From NCBI GenBank assembly GCA_017472255.1, contig JAFUQU010000028.1, forward strand, positions 1 to 64,000: a DNA stretch of 64,000 nucleotides. The letters are read 5' to 3'. The stretch's first letter is position 1. Each line of letters starts with the position of its first letter. Shown piece by piece: positions 58,966 to 64,000 of this stretch. Made by a program: the position numbers and the translations under genes. The notes below the pieces were generated by a model, which was not told the origin of the DNA, did not search any database, and saw only the letters and a list, made by a program, of their open reading frames with translations. Origin of the DNA: Clostridia bacterium (GTDB lineage Bacteria; Bacillota; Clostridia; Oscillospirales; CAG-272).

Positions 58966-60189
58966 TTACATTCCGTTGCGCTTCTTTTTCATCGTGCGGA
59001 ACACGTTGATGCCCACGGACAGCCCCAGACAGCCCAGCAGAAATACCGGAATTGTCCACGGCGCGGTTTCGTTGGCGGTCAGAATGCTCGTCCACAGCTC
59101 GTCGATCAGCTTCGTGGTCGTGTTGGGAAGCGCGATGAAGGCTTCCGTGTTCGCCAGCGTCTCGCTGTCCGGGTAGGCGATGGGATTGGTTGCCAGCTCC
59201 GGATCGAGGTACTGGGGCACTTCCTTCTGCGGCGTGGAATAGCCGATGTATTCGCAGTTCTTCACCGCCACCATCGTCTCGCACATAAAGTTGATGTACA
59301 TCTCCGCCGCTTCCTTGTTCTTCGCGCCCTTCGGAATGCACATGGCGTCCACGAACAGGTTCGTGCCCTCCACGGGAACCGCCCACGCAAGGTCGGGATT
59401 GTCCGCCATCATCGTAATGGCGTCGCCCGCGTAATAGGGCGCCAGCGCCGCTTCACCGCCGGTCATCTTGTCGAAAATTTCATCCATGACATACGCCTGA
59501 ACCAGCAGCTTCTGCTCGGTCAGCGCGAAGGCGGCGTTTTTCAGCTCCTGCTCGTCGGTGGTGTTCATGGAATAGCCCAGATACTTTTCGGCGATCATGA
59601 ACGCGTCCCGGGAGTTGGAGAACATCAGGATATTGTTCGCGTACTTCTCGTTCCACAGGATGTCCCAGGAGTACACGTCGTCCTCCTCATCCACCAGCGT
59701 GGTGTTGTAGATGATGCCCACCATGCCCCACATATAAGGCACGCTGTACTCGTTGTTCGGGTCGTAATCCATGCCCTTGAAATCGTCCATGATCAGCGTC
59801 TCGTAGTTGGGAATGTTGGAAAAATCCAGCTTCTCCAGCATATCCTCGTTGATCATGCGGGCGATCATGTAGTCCGAGGGAATGATGATGTCGTAGGAGG
59901 AGCCGCCGTTTTTCAGCTTGGCGTAAAGCTCCTCGTTGGAAGCGAAGTTGGTGTAGTTGACCTTAATGCCGGTCAGCTCCTCAAAGGCTTTGTTGGTGTC
60001 GAAGGATTCCTCCGAACCGTCGTCCACCGAAATATACTCGCCCCAGTTGTAGACGTTGATGGTCACACCCTGCCCTTTGAACTTCTCCCAGTCCACGCTG
60101 TCCGAATATTCGGGCAGATCGGCGGACACCGGGAAGGTCAGCGCCGATACCGTCAGCGCCGAAGCCAGAATCAGAGAAAATTTCTTCAT
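58966..60189 (-). CDS. potD: Spermidine/putrescine-binding protein, membrane-anchored form
   Basis: A 407-residue polyamine-binding protein. The N-terminal signal peptide MKKFSLILASALTVSALTF lacks a lipobox Cys; the body has VTINVYNWGEYISVDDGSEES, YDIIIPSDYMIARMI, YSVPYMWGMVGIIYN and GYSTPQKEVPQYLDPE, all PotD-like. Unusually, a C-terminal hydrophobic helix (WTIPVFLLGCLGLSVGINVF) followed by KKKRNG would anchor it in the membrane instead of a lipid. The start 60189 overlaps the stop of potC (ATGA) after AAGGAGG. Last gene of potABCD. Confidence 0.95.
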   Translation of the reverse strand: MKKFSLILASALTVSALTFPVSADLPEYSDSVDWEKFKGQGVTINVYNWGEYISVDDGSEESFDTNKAFEELTGIKVNYTNFASNEELYAKLKNGGSSYDIIIPSDYMIARMINEDMLEKLDFSNIPNYETLIMDDFKGMDYDPNNEYSVPYMWGMVGIIYNTTLVDEEDDVYSWDILWNEKYANNILMFSNSRDAFMIAEKYLGYSMNTTDEQELKNAAFALTEQKLLVQAYVMDEIFDKMTGGEAALAPYYAGDAITMMADNPDLAWAVPVEGTNLFVDAMCIPKGAKNKEAAEMYINFMCETMVAVKNCEYIGYSTPQKEVPQYLDPELATNPIAYPDSETLANTEAFIALPNTTTKLIDELWTSILTANETAPWTIPVFLLGCLGLSVGINVFRTMKKKRNGM

Positions 60190-60983
60190 CGTGCGGCCTC
60201 CTTTTTCTTCTTCGGCTTGGTGCGGCGCAGGTCGTTGAAGTTCATGATCAGCAGCACAACCAGCACCACCACAAAGATAATGGCGGACAGGGCGTTCACC
60301 TCCGGCGAAACCTTGCGGCGGGTCATCGAATAGATGGTGATCGGCAGGGTCTGGGAGGTGGAACCGTGGGTGAAGTAGCTGATCACGAAATCGTCGATGG
60401 AGTAGGTGATGGACATCAGGAAGCCGGTGACAATGCCTGGCATGATTTCGGGAATGATCACGTGCCGGAACGCCTGCCACGGGTTGCAGCCCAGATCCAA
60501 CGCCGCGTCGTAGAGGTTGCGGTTCATCTGCCGCAGCTTAGGCAGAACGTTCAGAATCACGTAGGGCACGCAGAAGGTGATGTGCGCGATGATCAGGGTC
60601 AGATACCCCAAATCAATGTGCAGCGCCACGAACAGCAGCATCAGCGATACGCCCGTCACCATCTCCGAGTTCATGATCGGAATATAGGTGATGTTGATTA
60701 CCAGCGAGCGGGTGATCTTCTTCATGTTGTAGATGCCGATGGCCGCCGCGGTGCCGAGGATGGTGGAAATGGTGGCAGCCACCGCCGCAATAATCAGCGT
60801 GTTGCCCAGCGATTTCAGAATCACCTCGTTGTTGAACAGCTTCACATACCAATCGAAGGTGAAGCCTGTCCAGACGGTGCGGCTTTTGCTCTCGTTGAAG
60901 GAGTTGGCAATCAGCACGAAAATCGGCGCGTACAGGAAAATGAAAACCAGCGCGATATAAAGTTTGTTTGCAATTTTTTTCAC
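60186..60983 (-). CDS. potC: Polyamine ABC transporter permease
   Basis: A 265-residue inner-membrane permease with six predicted helices. The EAA loop coupling to the ATPase is YDAALDLGCNPWQAFRHVIIPEIMPGIVTG. The N-terminus ([24 protein letters not shown]) and SFNESKSRTVWTGFTFDWYVKLF fit PotC. It overlaps potB by 4 nt and potD by 4 nt, so subunits are translated in fixed proportion. Confidence 0.96.
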   Translation of the reverse strand: MKKIANKLYIALVFIFLYAPIFVLIANSFNESKSRTVWTGFTFDWYVKLFNNEVILKSLGNTLIIAAVAATISTILGTAAAIGIYNMKKITRSLVINITYIPIMNSEMVTGVSLMLLFVALHIDLGYLTLIIAHITFCVPYVILNVLPKLRQMNRNLYDAALDLGCNPWQAFRHVIIPEIMPGIVTGFLMSITYSIDDFVISYFTHGSTSQTLPITIYSMTRRKVSPEVNALSAIIFVVVLVVLLIMNFNDLRRTKPKKKKEAAR

Positions 60984-61903
60984 AGCAGCACGCCCTCCAT
61001 GTCCTCATTGTCGAGCTGGTTGGTGATCGACATACAGAGGAAGATGAATACCATCAGCACCAGCGAAATCGCCGCGCCCAGGTTGGGATTGTATGCGTTG
61101 CCCAGGAACTGCAAATCGATCAGGTCGCCGATCAGCATATTGGTTCCGCCGCCCAGCATACGCGAAATGATAAAGGTGGATACGGACGGCACAAACACCT
61201 GGGTGATGCCCGTCGCCACGCCCGGCATGGACAGCGGAACGACCACACGCCAGATTACCTGCAAGCCGTTCGCGCCCAGATCCTGCGCCGCCTCGATGGT
61301 GCGGTCGTCAATCTTGGTCATAACCGAGTAGAGCGGCAGAATCATGAAGGGCAGATAGTTGTAAACCATGCCCAGCACCACCGCGCCCTGGGTGTTGATC
61401 ATATCGAAGGGACCGATGCCGAACAGACCAAAGAATTTGTTGATCAGACCGTTCTTTTCCAGCAGCGTCATCCATGCGTAGGTGCGCAGCAGGAAGTTCA
61501 TCCACATGGGAAGCATAACCAGCATCAGCGCCAGCTTCTGCCGGGAATAGAACATCCGGGAAATCATATAAGCCAGCGGATAAGCGATGACCAGGCAGAT
61601 GACCGTGGCAATCAGCGCCAGCCACGCCGAGTTGATCAGCACCGACGAATATTTGCTCACGTCGAGGATATTCTGTACGGTGAAGATGGTGCGCTCGGTG
61701 TATTCCGGCTCGATGCCTTCCTCCTCGCAGTAGGCTTCGTACTCGGCAATTTCCTCGTCGGTGAGCATATTGCCCTCCATATCGCAGGTGACGGTGGTGG
61801 TGAAGGCGAAGACGCCGATAAGTGCCAGCGGCACCACAATGAAGATCACCATCCACGCCAAATAGGGCACGGCGACATATTTAGATTTGCTGTTCAATGT
61901 CAC
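60980..61903 (-). CDS. potB: Polyamine ABC transporter permease
   Basis: A 307-residue inner-membrane permease. The EAA loop is [30 protein letters not shown]. An external loop insertion ([31 protein letters not shown], about 38-68) is longer and more acidic than in E. coli PotB and could sit near the binding protein. It overlaps potA by 23 nt. Confidence 0.95.
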   Translation of the reverse strand: MTLNSKSKYVAVPYLAWMVIFIVVPLALIGVFAFTTTVTCDMEGNMLTDEEIAEYEAYCEEEGIEPEYTERTIFTVQNILDVSKYSSVLINSAWLALIATVICLVIAYPLAYMISRMFYSRQKLALMLVMLPMWMNFLLRTYAWMTLLEKNGLINKFFGLFGIGPFDMINTQGAVVLGMVYNYLPFMILPLYSVMTKIDDRTIEAAQDLGANGLQVIWRVVVPLSMPGVATGITQVFVPSVSTFIISRMLGGGTNMLIGDLIDLQFLGNAYNPNLGAAISLVLMVFIFLCMSITNQLDNEDMEGVLL

Positions 61904-62993
61904 TGCCCTCCGCGTCGTCGTAATCCGACTTGAAATAATTAACCTTCTTCACGTCGCTCTTTTTCATGATGTGAATATCTTCGGGGGTCAGGGTGATGCC
62001 AACCACCGAGCCGACCTCGGGGGCTTTGGTGGAATGGATAACCCAGGTGTCCGAATACGCCTTGACGATGATTTCATAGTGAACGCCCTTGAACTGGACG
62101 TTTTCCACAACGCCGTTGAGAACCTCATCCGACGCGGGAACCAGCTTGATATCCTCGGGGCGGATAACCACATCCACCGGTTCCATGGGATCGAAGCCGC
62201 CGTCCACGCACTCGAAGTTATTGCCGGCGAATTCCACCAGCCGGTCGCGGTGCATGATGCCGGGGAGGATGTTGGATTCGCCGATAAAGTCGGCGACGAA
62301 AGCGTTGGTCGGCTCGTTGTAGATATCCTGGGGCGTACCGATCTGCTGGATGGTGCCGTCCTTCATAACGACCACGGTGTCGCTCATGGTGAGGGCTTCC
62401 TCCTGGTCGTGGGTAACATAAATGAATGTGATTTCCATTCGCTGCTGAATTTTCTTCAGCTCGATCTGCATTTCCTTGCGCAGCTTGAGGTCGAGGGCGC
62501 CCAGCGGCTCGTCGAGAAGCAGCACCTTGGGGTTGTTGATCAGCGCGCGGGCGATGGCAATACGCTGCTGCTGACCGCCGGAAAGCTGGTTGACGCCCCG
62601 CTTATCGTAACCCTTGAGATCGACCAGCTCCAGCATTTCGCCGACTCTGCGGGCGATTTCAGGCTCCGAGACCTTTTTCAGGCGAAGACCGAAGGCCACG
62701 TTCTCGTAAACGTTGAGATGGGGGAAAAGCGCGTACTTCTGGAACACGGTGTTGACCGGGCGCTTGTAGGGGGGCACGTCGTTGACGCGCTTGCCGCCGA
62801 AGAAAACGTCGCCCTTATCCGGCGTGACGAAGCCGCCGACGATGCGGAGGGTGGTGGTTTTGCCGCAGCCCGAGGGACCGAGCAGCGTGACGAACTCCTT
62901 GTCATGGATGTCAAGGTTAATGCCCTTGAGCACCCGCTCACCGTCGAATTCCATCTCGATGTTCTTCAGCTCGATGATTTTGTTTTTGTCCAT
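61881..62993 (-). CDS. potA: Polyamine ABC transporter ATPase
   Basis: A 370-residue ATP-binding subunit. Walker A is [14 protein letters not shown] (about 38-51), Q-loop [13 protein letters not shown], signature [15 protein letters not shown], Walker [13 protein letters not shown] and the His switch YVTHDQEEA. The C-terminal TOBE domain (about 280-365) includes [17 protein letters not shown]. The start at 62993 ([14 protein letters not shown]) is chosen by homology; AAAGGAG lies 14 nt upstream. A frame open to 63254 passes through hairpins and is not coding. Confidence 0.96.
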   Translation of the reverse strand: MDKNKIIELKNIEMEFDGERVLKGINLDIHDKEFVTLLGPSGCGKTTTLRIVGGFVTPDKGDVFFGGKRVNDVPPYKRPVNTVFQKYALFPHLNVYENVAFGLRLKKVSEPEIARRVGEMLELVDLKGYDKRGVNQLSGGQQQRIAIARALINNPKVLLLDEPLGALDLKLRKEMQIELKKIQQRMEITFIYVTHDQEEALTMSDTVVVMKDGTIQQIGTPQDIYNEPTNAFVADFIGESNILPGIMHRDRLVEFAGNNFECVDGGFDPMEPVDVVIRPEDIKLVPASDEVLNGVVENVQFKGVHYEIIVKAYSDTWVIHSTKAPEVGSVVGITLTPEDIHIMKKSDVKKVNYFKSDYDDAEGSDIEQQI

Positions 62994-63318
62994 TTCCTGT
63001 GTGTGTACTCCTTTGTTTAAAAATAACTGTAACTTTCGCGTAGCGAAAGTTTCCATATTGGGGAATTGGGGCTGGTTTTGCGTAGCAAAATCGCTGCTGC
63101 AAGGCAGCGAAGGCCACAAAACCCTGTGTGAAAAAGTATTTTTCACACTATCGACGGATTTCTGACGTAAAAAAACACCCCGAACCAATGCTCCGGCCAA
63201 TCGGCGCCGGATACCGGAAAGAGATGATAAAACAAAACGACAGACCGTCGGCAAACGGAAATCGGTACCACATATACTGTGATGGTAATATTGTAGCAGA
63301 GATACGCAAAAAAATCAA
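62994..63318 (-). promoter_or_regulatory. Promoter and long hairpin-rich leader of potABCD
   Basis: The minus strand has TTGATT (63313-63318), 17 nt and TACAAT (63290-63295), giving a leader of about 290 nt. In it lie four hairpins: gtgtgaaaaa-gta-tttttcacac (63126-63148), tcgctgc-tgcaag-gcagcga (63091-63110), ttttgc-gta-gcaaaa (63076-63090) and aactttcgc-gta-gcgaaagtt (63031-63051), plus-strand notation. Three share the same gta loop. No known riboswitch class was recognised. The leader may control potABCD or be a repeat cluster. Confidence 0.65.
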
Positions 63319-63376
63319 TAGGTTTTGCAAAAATTCTTGATTTTCTTTGAAAAATTTATGTTTAATCTGATTTTTC

Positions 63377-63460
63377 CGGGGTTAAGCCCCGATAATTTGA
63401 CGAATTCGCGAAAATCCTCCCGAATCCTCGCTTTTCGCGAGGTTTTCGGGAGGATTTTTT
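63377..63460 (-). terminator. Terminator of the right-edge gene and neighbouring hairpin
   Basis: aaaatcctcccgaa with cctcgc (63411-63431) pairs with gcgagg and ttcgggaggatttttt (up to 63460); T-rich ends exist on both strands. A smaller hairpin cggggttaagccccg sits at 63377-63391. Confidence 0.85.
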
Positions 63461-63492
63461 ACTGTGGTAAAGGGCAAAACCAAGGGAGGCTG

Positions 63493-64000
63493 TCAGTCGA
63501 TGACAACCTTTCTTCTGTAGAACTCATCATAGGAGTAGGTTTTGATGCTCTTGTGCGGATAATAGATGTAGAACTCCCGACCGATTTCGTTCATGTCGTC
63601 GGTGCAGTCGCCGTCGGTGGACATGAAGAAGGAGTAGGGCTGCATCATGTCGTCCCGACCGGTTTCGTCCACGATGGTGTGCTCGTCGAAATGCTCGCCG
63701 TCCTGGGTCACGTACATGACCAACTTGCCCGCGCCGCCGGTCTGCATTAGCATCAGGAAGCGGTCGAGGGGCTTACAATAGACGCCGCTGCCGTGGGAAT
63801 CGGGGTGGAAGCCTTCCAGCGTCGGCAGAATGGGCGCGCCAACGCCGTCCACCGGATCGGTGTCCCAGACGCCGTTTCCGCTGTATTTCTTCACCTCGGG
63901 CAGCTTTTCCTCGCGCACCGCAGCGATGGTCTCGGAGAGCTTCATGCGGGCGCCGGTGATCCGCTTATTACGGTCGGCGTCGTAGTCGTTGAAATAGATG
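63493..64000 (-). CDS. Uncharacterised protein, C-terminal part (cut by window edge)
   Basis: The reading frame is open from the right edge to the stop at 63493 and gives 168 C-terminal residues beginning IYFNDYDADRNKRITGAR. I do not recognise a family. Visible features are KKYSGNGVWDTDPVDGVGAP, FHPDSHGSGVYCKPLDRFLMLMQTGG, LVMYVTQDGEHFDEH and YSFFMSTDGDCTDD, a strand-rich, Asp- and aromatic-rich pattern like beta-propeller glycosidases (GH43- or BNR-type). TQDGEHF resembles a degenerate Asp box. The Met at 63945 is internal, since coding sequence continues upstream. Confidence 0.7.
   Translation of the reverse strand, partial: IYFNDYDADRNKRITGARMKLSETIAAVREEKLPEVKKYSGNGVWDTDPVDGVGAPILPTLEGFHPDSHGSGVYCKPLDRFLMLMQTGGAGKLVMYVTQDGEHFDEHTIVDETGRDDMMQPYSFFMSTDGDCTDDMNEIGREFYIYYPHKSIKTYSYDEFYRRKVVID

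Noticed and set aside
62994..63318. Known riboswitch upstream of potA
   Set aside because: I could not match the leader to any established riboswitch consensus; it is reported only as a hairpin-rich leader.

Overview
The window looks like the chromosome of an anaerobic Gram-positive member of the Clostridia, probably an uncultured gut Oscillospiraceae-like lineage. The evidence is AGGAGG-type ribosome binding sites, consensus sigma-A promoters, the dgt-dnaG-rpoD and holB-ricT arrangements of Firmicutes, lipobox solute-binding proteins, oxygen-sensitive enzymes (glycyl radical enzyme, radical SAM protein, several 4Fe-4S proteins) and a fairly GC-rich composition. No rRNA, tRNA, CRISPR array, transposase or phage gene was recognised. 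Species assignment is inference only.

Layout. 1-889 holds the 5' part of a type III glutamine synthetase gene behind a promoter and an ANTAR-like antitermination leader. 1104-4343 is a leftward housekeeping operon (DUF1858, trmK, nif3-like, NUDIX, MIF-like, HD). A 12-bp repeat array with DnaA-box-like units separates its promoter from that of a HIT protein. 5443-8312 carries an iron alcohol dehydrogenase and a solute-binding lipoprotein. 8563-12765 is dgt-dnaG-rpoD, divergent from holB-ricT (13036-16087). 16113-19799 has a polysaccharide-lyase-like protein, a ferredoxin, a radical SAM protein and an SGNH hydrolase.

19846-55142 is mostly accessory carbohydrate biology: a GH78 rhamnosidase, a HAD/deoxyhypusine-synthase-like/PfkB cassette, a ROK regulator, a D-2-hydroxyacid dehydrogenase, four AraC regulators, three related orphan solute-binding lipoproteins, LVIVD-propeller and beta-helix-like proteins, two Gfo/Idh/MocA oxidoreductases, a sialidase-like protein, and a glycyl radical enzyme in operon with one binding protein. 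Inside it lie a MntA-HepT toxin-antitoxin pair, a Cys-rich vWA protein, and a five-gene operon of a U32-family protein, three paralogous double-cluster 4Fe-4S proteins and a DUF5696-like protein. 55336-62993 returns to general physiology: an EEP-family phosphatase/nuclease, Trk potassium uptake, a DUF4160/DUF2442 pair and the potABCD polyamine transporter. The right edge cuts an unidentified gene.

The accessory units share a design: an AraC (or ROK) regulator beside a binding protein or glycan-active enzyme, with no sugar ABC permease in the window, so the binding proteins probably use permeases encoded elsewhere. Several intergenic gaps are filled with a hairpin-rich mosaic whose segments recur at 5056-5400, 14077-14431 and 43690-43820; similar hairpin clusters lie at 57535-57640 and 63031-63148. 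The most promising candidates for undescribed biology are the U32/three-ferredoxin operon, the deoxyhypusine-synthase-like cassette and the binding-protein/glycyl-radical-enzyme operon.
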